DNA from: Stenogyne calaminthoides
Taxonomy: Eukaryota; Streptophyta; Magnoliopsida; Lamiales; Lamiaceae
DNA: 64,000 bases
NCBI GenBank assembly: GCA_037126765.1
Contig: JBBCBC010000001.1
Span: forward strand, 36,006,804 to 36,070,803
Reading direction: 5' to 3'
A model generated the notes under the pieces. The model saw nothing but the letters and a program-made list of their open reading frames with translations, was not told where the DNA came from and did not search any database. Shown in pieces: positions 36,485 to 47,839 of this stretch; position 1 is the first letter of the stretch; every line of letters begins with the position of its first letter. Position numbers and translations under genes: made by a program.

Positions 36485-38367
36485 GGTGTGGTGATTCTTG
36501 CACCTAAGACTCCACTTGGTAGCTATGAATAAGAGTTTAACAGTTGTCAATATTAATTTAGTGAGTCATTTGGTAGACATGCATAAGTCCATACAAAATT
36601 AAGACAAATCCGAGTTTTATCTGGCCGATCCGGACGGTATTATGATCATTTCACTGTTGCCATGTTGACAATTTAATGTCTTCCCCCTAGGGCTTCTACA
36701 ACACTCCTTCCATGTCCAAATTACCCCTCCCCATAATTGTTATATCATATTTTTCTCTCCCCATTTGTCCATTCTCATTTCGTTTCATTTTTGTAAAACC
36801 CTAAACAAGATTTACCCGCTGCACACTATGTTTCCACCATCGGCGTCATTCTCGCCGGAGCGATGGCGGCGTGGTTCGACACCTCCGTCATGGCTGTTTC
36901 TGTGATTTTTCTTTTCTTGATTTATTATTTTCTGTTTACGCGTTGATCGTGTGGTGAATTTCGGTGGAATTTGGGGGAATTGTGGGAACTTTGTTGGTTT
37001 GACTGGGTCTTTGGTGATCGCTCAATTTTGAAAAGAGAATTTTTGAAAATGGAAGTTTTGATTTAATTGTTTTCTCAAAATGTAAATGTAATTCGTGTTG
37101 ATTTTAAAACAGTTTTGTGTTTATGTTTGTATTTACTTTGTGATCGTATTTGCTAGTAATTCCAAAAATGAAATCGAATTTTAAGCTAGCAATGTTCCTG
37201 GTGTTTTAAAAATCCTGTTGGTAATTTTTGTTTATTCTAATCCTAGATCTTTATTCATAGTTTTTTGTTTTTGGGGAAAAGAAACATTCATATTAGCTTC
37301 TTGCTCTCATGTGTTGATCTTTATTTCGTTGTTGAAAAAGCAACTTTATGCAGTGGTTTGTTTCTGGAAGAACAACGAGCTGTTATTAGAAACAGGAACA
37401 TCATTGTTGACTCTATATAAAATCTCTATAAAGAATTTAAGGACTGTTGAAGCTCAAAGAAAAGAGAATGGTTTTTTTATATATTGGGTTTTCTTGACCC
37501 TAATTCTATTGTGTTTTGGTGTGATTACTATGGTATGTTCTAGAATCTCTAGATATTTATGCTTGTGTTAATATGTAGTTACAAGATTTCATGAAGTGCT
37601 TTGTGAACATGATCTTATTTGAACCAGATAAACAGTTCATTGTGTGTGTATATTTCAGTACAAGGATGATAACTCTCTTAGATGCAGGTAATGGTTAGTT
37701 TTATATTTGTATTTCAATGATTTTGAATAATATTTTCCTACTACTAGGCTGTTGGAATGCTTATTAATACATTGTTTTGGGTCATAAACATTTATTTTGC
37801 AATCACACACAAATTTATCTACATCTTACAGTCTTTTTTACACTGAGACTTGAACCAAAACAGATTCATGCAAGTATGCAATGGTGTTGCAGGGCCTGGT
37901 AATATTTGGTTATATTTTGTTTCGTTTCTTACACTTGGTGATATGTGACTGTGAGTTAAAATTATTTCAAGTTTTGCTTGGATAAAAATGCTTGTAAATA
38001 GCCAATTGCTTGCTAATGTGTATCACATGTGCTAAGCTCCAAACATAATTATGCCTACAAGTAATAATTGTTTTCTAATAATAAAGCAGAATTTGATGAA
38101 ATATGGATGCATTTTATATGCATCTCTTGTGTGTTCTTATGAACTAGTTGTGATTAGAGAGATGAGTCTTCTTTATGCCTATTGCTTTTGCCACTCTTTT
38201 ACTTCTGTTCAGTGTTCTTGTCCTATATTTCTTCATTGGATGACCACTTATTGCTTGTAACCTTCCATGTTATTGCTTAGTAGCAAATTATCTTAGGGAC
38301 TATGGAGTTGTAGAAGATATTGTAGTTGAAATTGTAGAAGCTCAATCTTTAGCCTTAAAAAATCAAG
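36485..38367. other. Host-like region, no gene assigned
   Basis: AT-rich DNA of non-transposon character. Near 36800-36900 a stretch with a plant 5'-UTR-like AACCCTAAAC and an ATG followed by a short hydrophobic frame (MAAWFDTSVMAVSVIFLFL, 36863 on) might be a first exon, but I see no continuation. The frame at 37218-37571 (117 codons) shows no recognisable domain and is probably chance. Confidence 0.35.
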
Positions 38368-38432
38368 TTCATTATCTCTAAGGACTATATAAAGAGAGGA
38401 TTCATTATCTATAAGGACTATATAAAGTGAGG
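38368..38432 (+). repeat. 33-bp direct repeat with duplicated TATA motif
   Basis: Two adjacent copies of TTCATTATCTNTAAGGACTA-type sequence, each with CTATATAAAG (38385-38394 and 38418-38427). It lies just upstream of the NHL-gene exon A. Confidence 0.7.
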
Positions 38433-38437
38433 GGGAA

Positions 38438-38992
38438 ATGTTGAGCTTGCCCTCCACATTTTGTTTGTTGCTGGGCTTTCATCAGTTTCTGCATCGCCTG
38501 CTATCAGTGAGTATAAAATCGCACCAACAATTTTGTTTTAGCTGATTTTATTTCTTGAATTATTTGAATTTACTTTTTTGGTGCATTTGCAGGAATTGTT
38601 GGTGGGGTTGTCACAAAAGTTGTCTCCACCATTTTCAAGCGTCTGTGGTCGCTTAGAACAACAAGCAAAACTGGTAGACGTCACTTAAAAACCTCACATT
38701 TCAAGAATTCCCCTGTTTTCCTTTTTGTGCACTAAAAAAATGAATTGCTATATTTTTTTTTTTGGTTACATTTTGGTATCAAGATAAAATGGTTGATTAA
38801 GTGTTGTGATTTCAGGTATTTCAAGTTGTTCGATGATGAAATTCAAAGGTGGATACATGGTTGAAACAGTGTTTGATGGGAGTAAGCGTGGAATTGAGCC
38901 TCACTCGGTGGAGATCTCACAAGATGGAGAGATTTTTATTTTAGATTCTCAAAATAGCAACATTTGTAAGATTCCATCTCCTTTATCTCGAT
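38438..38992 (+). pseudogene. NHL-repeat protein gene, 5' fragment of three exons
   Basis: Three exons join in frame across canonical introns: A to 38506 (donor GTGAGT), B 38593-38673 (GTAGAC), C 38816-38992 (GTGAAT). The product has a hydrophobic signal-peptide-like start (LALHILFVAGLSSVSASPA), then GGVVTKVVSTIFKRLWSLRTT, then MMKFKGGYMVETVFDGSKRG, IEPHSVEISQDGEIFILDSQ and NSNICKIPSPLSR. This matches the N-terminal part and first beta-propeller strand of plant NHL-domain proteins, which are predicted secreted or membrane-linked proteins of unknown biochemical role. The ATG at 38438 is one base out of frame with the signal peptide. No later NHL exon is found in the window, so the gene is truncated. 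Confidence 0.75.
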
Positions 38993-40407
38993 GTGAATTT
39001 CTTTAATTTCATGAAAAATGTTCACGACATAATTACTAGAAAATGTTGCACAATTTCAAATAATTGTATTTGCTATAAAGTTTGAAAATTATATGTCTGA
39101 ATTAACACCTTGAATTCACTTGCAATGCCGTGAACGTCATGAGAAAGCTGCTGTATTGATGAAAGTTTACAAGAATCAAATCAACTTGCTTTTTATTTAC
39201 AAAATTGCTTCTTTTAAGTAAAATTTAAATGCCACAAATATAATTCTTGGTATGATTGTTAATACTACATGGATATGACCACTATTAATACCATTTATTA
39301 GCCCACAATTAAAAAAAATGAGGTTTTTATGTTTTGGTACAAAGGGTAAAATCGAATATTTCAAGAAAATCTCAATTTTATACATGTTTATTACTCCCTA
39401 TATGTATAAAATTAATTTAAAATATATGTATAAAAATATATTTAATTTGAATATATTTAATTATATATTCAAATTTAAATATTTTAAAAAACAACAAAAC
39501 TATGTTTTTAATTATGATTTGGGTACAAGGGGTAAATACGACATTTCAATGAAATCCTCAATTTTATACATGTTTATTACCCACTATCAAGTGACTTACT
39601 AATTTTATACATGTTTATTACCCCCTACCAAGTGGATTACTAATTTTATGTTGTCACTCATATTACGACGTACCAAATGACGTAATACTACCAACCCGTA
39701 TTATATTATACGAATCTTCTTTATCTTATACTAATTCCATACCCCCTACCAAGTGGAGCATAATACTAATAATATCATATAGAGATTAAACTTATATGTT
39801 AGTCATATTTATAACTAAACTCATATTTTTATCATTTTATAGATTGCGATATGATGATTTTAGGGCATTTGTTTATTAATATTTTTAGTAGTATATTAAC
39901 TAATAATTTTTACCGCCATCCAACCCCCATTATTTTAAAGAATCTTATTACATAAGAGGAGAATGTACCTGATTAGTGGTGATTTTGCATGAGATTTTGT
40001 GTCATTTCATAGCTAGATGTGAAGATTGTAGCATGTTTTTAGCTATCATATTGTTGGAATTGGTAGAAAAGTTCATCTAAGCTTGTGTGTTTCATTTGTG
40101 CAGGAATTGGGTTGAAAACGAAGGTTTTGTTGTAAAACGGGGAAAATGTGGCTGCTCGAGTCGAGCAGCATGACTTGAGTCGTGCAAGGCAAAATGACCC
40201 CCATTATTTTAAAGAATCTTATATTATAAAAGGAGGATTGCACCTCCAAAATACTGCCATGTGTCGATTCAAAACAAAGCTCCTTGCGACATGCGTCAAT
40301 TTGAGTCAGATTTCTTCCGCCATGTGTTACATTAAAATATATGACGTGTTAATGTGAAAATAATAACATCAAACATAGGTTTCCTATTAAGAAAAAAAAA
40401 TCATACG
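38993..40407. other. AT-rich region with short repeats
   Basis: No gene is supported. It contains repeats of AATTTTATACATGTTTATTAC (39375, 39560, 39601) and a direct repeat of about 40 bp, CCCCCATTATTTTAAAGAATC, at 39925-39964 and 40198-40237. The SIRE-2 target duplication ATACG is at 40403-40407. Confidence 0.5.
40403..40407. repeat. Target site duplication ATACG (left) of SIRE-2
   Basis: ATACG directly before the LTR (TGTAGGTCCCG). The same five bases follow the right LTR at 55694-55698. Confidence 0.85.
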
Positions 40408-42149
40408 TGTAGGTCCCGAACGGGTTTCGTGAGGGCAGAAGTCTAGAGGGGAGGGGTGAATAGACTTCTGAAAAACTTTTCGTGCAAGATCAGGTGTGAT
40501 GGCAGGTTGCCTGATCAGAGTGCGAGTGAATCAGTTTGGATTGATATCCAACGTACTGATCGCCTGTTTGGCAGATCAGTTCGGTGTCTATCAGTTTAAC
40601 TGATGTGCGGAAGCTAGTTTATACCAGTGTGAAAAACCAATTTTATCAAATCAGATTCTGAAGTCTGTTTTCAATCAGCTGACTAAACTGTCAAACTGAT
40701 CAGATCAGTTGCTTGGTGCAGACTGATCCTAACTCAGAATATTTATGCAGCTTTAAACCTAAGTTGTGTGCAATTGTGTAAAGCAGTTAAGAGCAAGTAA
40801 ATATACACAAAATTTTTATAGTGGTTCGGACAACCAGTCCTACGTCAACTCTTCCCTATCACAAGGGGCACCAACTTAACCAACTGGACTTAGTTTATTG
40901 TGTTAGTCCAACACAGTACAACCAACAGATGTTTTAAGAGTTCTCACTCAACCGATCCCAGAAATCAGAACTAGAAACCCTAGTCTGAAATCTTGCAAAA
41001 CAAACTTAACCTAACTTTTGGGTTTGGGTAAAGATTTATTGTTGTTCCAACTGGAAATCTATCGTAGTGTTTATGTAGCCTAAAGCTAGAGGATGAGATT
41101 TCTATGCTAAGAACTAATGTGATGAACACTTATAAAATAAACTTGAATTTAGTGTTCTTCGTGCGGAAATTTGCTTATGATTCGATCTTGATGATAATTT
41201 CTGTGTCTTCACTATGAAGAGCAATCCCATATTTATAGACCTTGAAATCAAAGAGCCGTTGGAGAGCAATTTGAATTTCAGGCTATTTTTGGTAGGTTGC
41301 AGGATTGATTTGACGTGCTTCAGAAATGGCATGGCCGAAAGTGTGTGTATTTGTCCTTTATAGCCGTTTGACTTTGCAGCGCCGAATCCCGCATTGTCGG
41401 CTCCGTACATACGTGTCTCGTTCTCATTGGTTAACAAGTACACTTTTTCAGTGTTTGTTCTACCAACTAAAGTTAACATTCTTCTTGTTCTTATTGACAA
41501 CGTATGACCTGGTGTAACATCAGTTGACACCTAGTGTGAGCTGGCCTGATCAGATAAAACTGACCAGTCTACCTGATAGAGTCTTCTGGTGCAAGTTGTC
41601 TTAGCTCAACTAGCAGACTCGACTGATGTAGGTCTTCTGGTCTTCTGGTCTTGATCTTCTGGTAGTCATCTGATCTTCAGGTCTTCTGAACTTGAGCTTC
41701 ATGTCTTCACCTGATCATCTGACTAATTTGCTCGTCTGATCTTCTGACCTCTTCTGGTCTTCTGATCTCACTTGTCTTCTTACCTGACCTGGTCTTCTGA
41801 CTTCGTGTCTTCTGACTTTATCTGGTCTTCTGACTTCGTGTCTTCTGACCTTATCTGGTCTTCTGACTTCGTGTCTTCTGACCTGATCTGGTCTTCTGAC
41901 TTGACTTGTCTTCTGACCTCATCTGGTCTTCTGATCTTCTGACCTCATCTGGTCTTCTGATCTTCTGACCTGACCTATACATACTGAGTTCCCCCTCAAT
42001 ATGTGACTCATCTTTTACATCACCTGTCTATACATTTCAGCTGGTCATCCTATCCTGGTTCTAAGTCATCAGTCAGCTAACAGGTCTGACTGGTCCTATT
42101 ACAAACTATTTTGGAACTTCCATTAAAACTTAATACCAATTTCCCAACA
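40408..42149 (-). repeat. 3' LTR of SIRE-2
   Basis: 1742 bp; minus strand TGTTGGGAAATT to GACCTACA. Minus-strand TATA (41230-41238). The U3 part at 41580-41990 is a low-complexity run of TCTGGTCTTCTGAC-like units. Confidence 0.92.
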
Positions 42150-42166
42150 ATTTCCCCCTTTTTGAT
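42150..42166 (-). other. Polypurine tract of SIRE-2
   Basis: The minus strand reads AAAAAGGGGGAAAT immediately before TGTTGGG. Confidence 0.88.
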
Positions 42167-42352
42167 TGAACCAAAACACTTAATCAGAAAAACAGATAAC
42201 CATGAGAAATGACAGATACTAGATAAAGTGCACAGTTCAGAAGACAATGAGGCGTTGTCTTAGAATCAGAGAAGGATAGGATATTTTATTTAAGTATATG
42301 CATGATTACAGATTACATAAAATACCTATCATCTGATACTAAGTTATCTTCA

Positions 42353-45300
42353 TCACACTTGCTTGAATTTTTGAATCTCTTTCGGGATGCCGAATAGTTT
42401 GTACATCCGCTGCATCAGCTGCTCCAAATTGTCTCTCCCGATGATCCCTCCTTTCTTTGCAAATTCGTAATAGGCCTTCTTAAAACGGATAGGATCAAGC
42501 TTTTTGTCTGGTCGTAGAGGTGGAAGAAGTTGTTCGAAGGGAGGTGCTTCAGGTATTAACGACATAATCTTCCCTTCCTTCATAATAATCTGGTAGAACT
42601 TAGGGTACTTTGTTTCTAACCAGTTCCTGAATTCATCATCATTAGCAGCTTAGTCTTGATGAATCGGAATCTTCTCCAAGATGTACACATCACACAGCCA
42701 ATCCTCCCTGATCTGGTTCCATTCAGAAAGCAGATCTTCCCGAGCACAGAGGATGTCTTTAACATTAGCCGGAAAGGCTCTCTCTTCCCAGTCAATATCC
42801 TCTACAACAGCTTCCTTCTTTCTCTGCTTTTGGATGTATGCAATGTTAACTCCTTCAGCCTCTGCCATTTTCTGCTTCTTAATGGCAGCATCCATTACCT
42901 TTTGTCTGGTTTTCTGTTCTTGAATCTACTCAGGAGATAACTGGCTTCTGGATCTGGTAGAAGTTATCTGACCTTGTCCCTGAGCTTCAGTAGTTGATTT
43001 TACCATCTTGCCCTTGCCTTTCTTCCTTTTCAAAGATTGATCAGATTCGGCTTGTTCTTCCTCTTCTGCGAATAATTTCTTTGCAAGTTCAAGGCTCTTT
43101 GCCTGATCATCAGATTCTATCCTTTTCTGCACAGAGGAGGAGAAATCTTCAATTTTATCAACTCTGGCAACAACCTTTGACAACGCTGACTTTTGCTCAG
43201 TGATCTCCTTTCCGTGAGCCTCGATCTCCATGCTGTGTTGCTCCACAGTTCGTTTTAGATCATCAGATGGATTGACTTCAGGCACATCAGATGCGGTGGC
43301 TTCTGGTAAGTTCGTAATAGTTACCATCTGCATCTATTTTTCTTGATCTTGTCTTTCCCCCTTTTTGGTTGCATCAAAAAGGTGTGACAACCTGAGATTC
43401 AGAGCCCTAAACTGACTTATCATCTCATCCTTCAGTTCTTCCACAGCGAGATGAGTGATCTGAACAATTGCAGAAGAAGGTGCAGGACCCAGGAGCCTGT
43501 TTAACCCAGATTCAATGGCCTTCCTGGTCTAATCAACAGATCTTTCAAATCTTTTCCAGCCAATATCCATACAGGATTCAGTCCTTTCTAAAGATCCCCA
43601 GACACTTTCCAAGAGAATTTGCGTCTCTCTAAGCATATCAGTCTGGAGCTTTAGCTTCTCAGTGAGAGGATCAACTCGTTTCATCATAGAGCCGAGGATA
43701 GAATCATGCATGTGGGTGATTTTTTCAACTGTCAGCTGCCTCTCTCTGTCAACCAGATTCCTCTGTTCTTCCTCAAATCGCTGCATCAGATCTGCTGCGA
43801 GAGTTATGAATTGTGCATCAATGGAAGATTTTACCCCATCTTGTATTTTTGAAGTCATAAGATCTAGGGTATCAGCACTCAGCACCGCAGTCTAACCAGA
43901 TGTTGATGCCTCGCCAAACTGGGTCTCATCTGCAGGACCCACTCTTGGTTCATCGGCAGCTTCCTCAATATCTTCATCAAAGCGAGGTTCTTCGGTTTCA
44001 TCAATCTCCATGGCAATCCCAAACCTGTCATGAATAAGCCATCTGATATCATCATCAGATGCCAATTCAACTGCGCTCTCAACCCCAGCATACTCCAAGC
44101 ATCTCATTTTCAAGTCCACAAAATAATCAGAGCCAAGAGCATCCATAAGGATCAGAAATTCCTCGATGCTTTTCAACCTCACATCTCTCCAGAATAGTAT
44201 CTCCTCAATCTTGTGCTGAAGGCCAGGATGATTAATCAAATCGGGGCACAATTCCTGCAGAAACTCCTTCACTTGCTGCTTCAGAATGTATAACACTGGG
44301 CTCTCTGCATCTGGAGATTCAAGTAATGTTTTGGTGTTGAAGGGGTTGTGAGACATTGAGACATAGAGATCATCTCTAGGCGTAGTCTCAACAGGTTCTT
44401 CAACTGCTTCAGTACCAAGTGTAGATGAGGGAGTTGGCGCAGATGGGCGTATTTGTGGTTCAATGGCTATGTCTGGTTGAGGTTGGGGAGGTGTAGGAAT
44501 ATTTGTTTGTTCCGTGGGTTGAGGTGCAGATGGGGTTCCTGAAGGCTGTGGGACAAATGGAATTTCCAATTGAGATGAGGGTTGATCAGAATGTATTGTC
44601 TCAACTGGGGTTGGATCTGGTATCTGGGCTTGGGGTGAAGTGTGGATAAGGGATCTGTGTGGGCTAGGTGAGGGTGATTTAGAGGTTGGGGTGGGTGATC
44701 TTTCTTTTCTGAAAACTGCACTTAGGGGCACATAATCAGATGGAGATTGCTCTCCAGTAGGCTCAGCTTCTGCACCTTCAGCCTCTCCTTCTCCTTCTTC
44801 TTCTCGTTCTAGACTGGCAGTCCGTTCAGGACTCACAATAAAATCATCAACTGATTCCAGATGAATCAGTTCCTCTGTCTTCTCCACTGGTTCAGAGACC
44901 TTCTCCAGAAAAGTAGAAATCATCTTTTGACGCTTCTCAGGTACCTCTGACTTCTTTGGCACATCCTTTCTTTTCAGCTTCTTTACAGGAGCAGCCTTTT
45001 CATGCGTTTCTGATTGAACAGAAGTCGTTGCTGCCTTGGAGTCCTTTCCTTTTCCTTCCCCGCACTGTCTAGGCACATAGGGGGTTGGATCATCATCAGA
45101 TTGACCCGACAGGGATTCATTTTTGCCCAAGATGGCCTTGAACTTAGCTTGATACAGCTTCGTGCCATCCTCATTCCACTCAAAATTGTCAGGCAGCCTG
45201 TCTGAAAGGATGATAGAAACTTTGTGGATGAATGAACACTTGGAGGATAAATACACCTCATTTCTATCGTTCAGATCAAACTTTGCCGTTTCTTTCAGCA

Positions 45301-45901
45301 GTCTTGTCTTAAACATTCCCAACCAATCCACATCAGATGCCTTTTTGATAATTGCAATCATGACACCGATCTTGTGAGATGCGACGGCATTAAGACTGTA
45401 GGTTAAACACATAATCACCTTCTGTACAATCTCGAAGAGAAGGCGATACTTCCTCTTCAGATATGGGGCTTTGACATTCACCGTCTGATCTTTATTGGCA
45501 GGTCTCAACAGCTCGACTTGGAGGAACTCTTTCTCTCGAACATCAGATGTGAAGGATTCCGGAGCAATACTTCCTCGACGGAGACCAAAGATTCTCCGTA
45601 GATCATTGTCTGTGACTACGACCTCCATACCTCCAACGGAGGATATCAACTTCTCATCATCATTCTCGTCTTTCCTTAGGTTGTACATAAATTCTAGAGC
45701 TTCATAAGTGTGGACGACGTTATGATGTCGATAGCAATACTGATCTAAGCCACACGCTCGCAGGCAATCTAGAACTTCGAGGGACTCAGGATCTGTTGTT
45801 ACTGAAAACACTACAAATTTCTCATCAATGATATCCTTCTTCATTGATGCGAAATTGCAAATCTTTTTTCCTTGGCCCTTTCGTGCAATGAGTTGTGCCA
45901 T
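42353..45901 (-). pseudogene. SIRE-2 env-like third ORF, about 1180 codons with stops
   Basis: One frame runs from ATG 45901 to a stop at 42353. It is broken by TAG at 43892, 43529, 43334 and 42926 and TAA at 42650, but by no frameshift. The first open part has 669 residues. Residues 1-270 contain SSVGGMEVVVTDNDLRRIFGL, similar to the domain called 'putative plant transposon protein' in plant databases (from memory, unverified). A basic stretch (KKLKRKDVPKK) that could be a nuclear signal, an acidic stretch and a Pro/Ser/Thr-rich region of about 130 residues follow. Beyond the first stop come helical segments, including a Lys/Glu-rich coiled coil. No signal peptide or membrane span is seen, so an envelope role is unsupported. 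Function unknown. Confidence 0.8.
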
Positions 45902-45908
45902 TTCTTTT

Positions 45909-46124
45909 CTGTAACATATGTAAAAAGATATAAGTTTGAGTAGTATAAATCAATAAAATCAATAACCTCAAACAATCCAACAATCTCAACACGAATTAAA
46001 CATGTATGCATACAAAACTTTTTAATATTATAACAGATACGAATTTTCAGACACATTGAAGCACGATTCGTAAGCCTAAGAAATACCAAGAACTTGTTTA
46101 GCAAGAATATTTAAAAACAATTAC
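45909..46124 (-). other. Predicted 5' UTR intron of SIRE-2 env-like gene
   Basis: Donor CTTG/GTAATTG at 46124 and acceptor ATGTTACAG at 45909, seven bases before the ATG. It is T-rich throughout, as in plant introns. SIRE-1 has the same arrangement (23444-23606). Confidence 0.5.
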
Positions 46125-46266
46125 CAAGTATTGATTCGTTGAATTGAACCGCGTGAAAATTGAATCAATTGATTGAGAGTATAAAGTTTGAAGAAGCAGT
46201 AGGTTTGATCTCAAGAATTTTGGTAAATAATAAAAGTGGAAAGGTTTTTCGGAAATTGAGTTAGGG

Positions 46267-46275
46267 TTATATAAT
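46267..46275 (-). promoter_or_regulatory. Internal TATA box for SIRE-2 env-like gene
   Basis: The minus strand reads CATTATATAACCC, about 140 bp before the predicted UTR intron. Placement matches CTATATATG in SIRE-1 (23324). Confidence 0.5.
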
Positions 46276-47142
46276 GCGAGGAAAACCTTTAAGCACAATT
46301 TCCCATAAATATCAAGTATCCGTGTTTTGAAATCAACGGTTGAGATTAAATGACCGTAAAGTATTTTAATCGAGTGGTTGGAAAAAGTAGCCTGCTCGTA
46401 TTTTGGACGCGAAATCTCGCAATAAATATCATTAAATACATATTCCTCACGTCCGCATTTAATGCTTGCAGTGCATACGTCATAAAGTTAAGGGAACAGT
46501 AATAACTAACATAGAATAGGCATAAAGATAAATCAGAAAACGTGTCGATCGATCGATATTATGTCGAATCGATTACCCTAATGGTCCGATATGGTTGCTT
46601 CGATTCTTTGTTTGACCTTCTTCGATGGTTGCCTATCCCTTAGTATTTCCCAACAATGTCCCACTTATCTGATCAGATTTCTGCTGATCCAAACTGTTGA
46701 TCAGATTTCTGCTGATCCAATCTGCTGATCCAATCTGATCCAATCTGCTGATCAGATTTCTGCTGATCCAATCTGCTCCAATCTGCTGATTAGATTTCTG
46801 CTGATCCAATCTGATCCAATCTAATGATCAGATTTTTGCTGATCCAATCTGATCCAATCTGCTGATCAGATTTCTGCTGATCCAATCTGATCAAGTCAGG
46901 TCTTGGGATCTGCGCTCCCGCCAAAACCTCATCCTTGGGGAGTCGAAAGGTTGCCTCGATTTCCTAAGTCGGGGTGATGTGTGACAGACCCGCAATGATG
47001 GTCTAGACACTTTGTGACGTCATTCGATGTGAACTAACCCAACCAGCAGTCGCGTAGCACCTACGCGCTACCACTTGCGACGCCAATATCTTTGGAAGGG
47101 CCTCGAAAGTTCAAATTTTGCATTTCCACCCCTGCTTTTCAT
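46276..47142. other. Spacer between divergent TATA boxes, SIRE-2
   Basis: 867 bp without ORFs, separating the env-like TATA (minus) from the antisense TATA (plus). It contains the minisatellite at 46668-46895 and a CG-rich stretch at 46910-47100. Confidence 0.5.
46668..46895. repeat. TGATCCAATCTG minisatellite
   Basis: Irregular tandem copies of TGATCCAATC and CTGATCAGATTTCTG words. They lie in the middle of the divergent promoter spacer. Confidence 0.85.
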
Positions 47143-47153
47143 CTATAAATAAG
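47143..47153 (+). promoter_or_regulatory. Antisense TATA box in SIRE-2
   Basis: CTATAAATAAG on the plus strand, opposite to the element. The next ATG beyond the expected start site is at 47224 and opens the antisense ORF. Confidence 0.55.
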
Positions 47154-47223
47154 ATGGGGTTTTAGATATACAACCCATTGTACTTAACCATACAACCCTC
47201 ATTTATCGTTCTCAAGCTTGGAC

Positions 47224-47526
47224 ATGAGAAATTCAGGCGAGTCCTTGATTCCGGCGAGTCCTCTGGCAATAGACTTCTTCTATTCTACACAAATGACCTC
47301 CGATTCTCAGTTCATCCCTATGCTTCCCCCGTTTCTGATCTCGTCTTCATTGGAGGATGACCATACGTCTATTGCCAAGCTTCACTGCCACTCTGGTTGT
47401 GGATTTGCCGCCGCCATCATGGAGGTGGCCGTCTATGCCTGGGGCTCCGATCGAGATGACTTGGTTAACGACGATGAGCAACTTCTGACATGTAATATGG
47501 ATTTAGGAGCAACTTCTTACATGTAA
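47224..47526 (+). CDS. Antisense ORF in SIRE-2, 100 residues
   Basis: An intact frame (MRNSGESLIPASPLAIDFF start) on the strand opposite to the element, about 80 bp after a good TATA box. It is acidic towards the end and contains HCHSGCGFAAAIMEVAVYAWG; I recognise no family. Downstream, a telo-box run (TTTAGGGTTTAGGGTTT, 47648-47664), two CGGGTCT motifs and AATGAAA words at about 47680-47730 look like a 3' UTR and are shared with SIRE-1. No other copy supports the peptide sequence itself, so coding is plausible but unproven. Confidence 0.4.
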   Translation: MRNSGESLIPASPLAIDFFYSTQMTSDSQFIPMLPPFLISSSLEDDHTSIAKLHCHSGCGFAAAIMEVAVYAWGSDRDDLVNDDEQLLTCNMDLGATSYM

Positions 47527-47647
47527 TATGCGAACTTGATCAAGCCAAGTTGCCCTTCACAATCCCTTGAATATTTTGCACCACATGTATGACACTCGTG
47601 TTCATGTATGACACTCGTGTTCATTTAAAGAAGGAAGCCTCATCGAA

Positions 47648-47735
47648 TTTAGGGTTTAGGGTTTATCTTTCGACCTTCGGGTCTATTGTAATGAAAATCT
47701 TGACCTCCGGGTCTTTATCAATGAAATTCTCTTTT
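47648..47735 (+). other. Conserved 3' region of the antisense unit, with telo-box
   Basis: Telomere-like TTTAGGG repeats, then CCTTCGGGTCT and CCTCCGGGTCTTTATCAATG. SIRE-1 has the same motifs in the same order on its minus strand (about 21730-21850). It is also just 3' of pol in element orientation. Confidence 0.6.
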
Positions 47736-47839
47736 AATTCCATTGTTGTGTACTTGATTTCATTATGCGATTTTTGCCTAGTTCCCCCTTCATTTGATAT
47801 CCCTTATTCTGAACAGATCTGATCAGTTGAGGTACCTTA

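Noticed and set aside
37218..37571. 117-codon plus-strand frame in host-like DNA
   Set aside because: T-rich composition, no domain, no splice or promoter context; probably chance.
41580..41990. TCTTCTGA-rich tract as a CRISPR-like or satellite array
   Set aside because: Irregular units without unique spacers, inside U3 of an LTR and repeated in the other LTR.
42353..45901. True viral envelope gene
   Set aside because: No signal peptide, membrane span or fusion-like motif; only its position resembles env.
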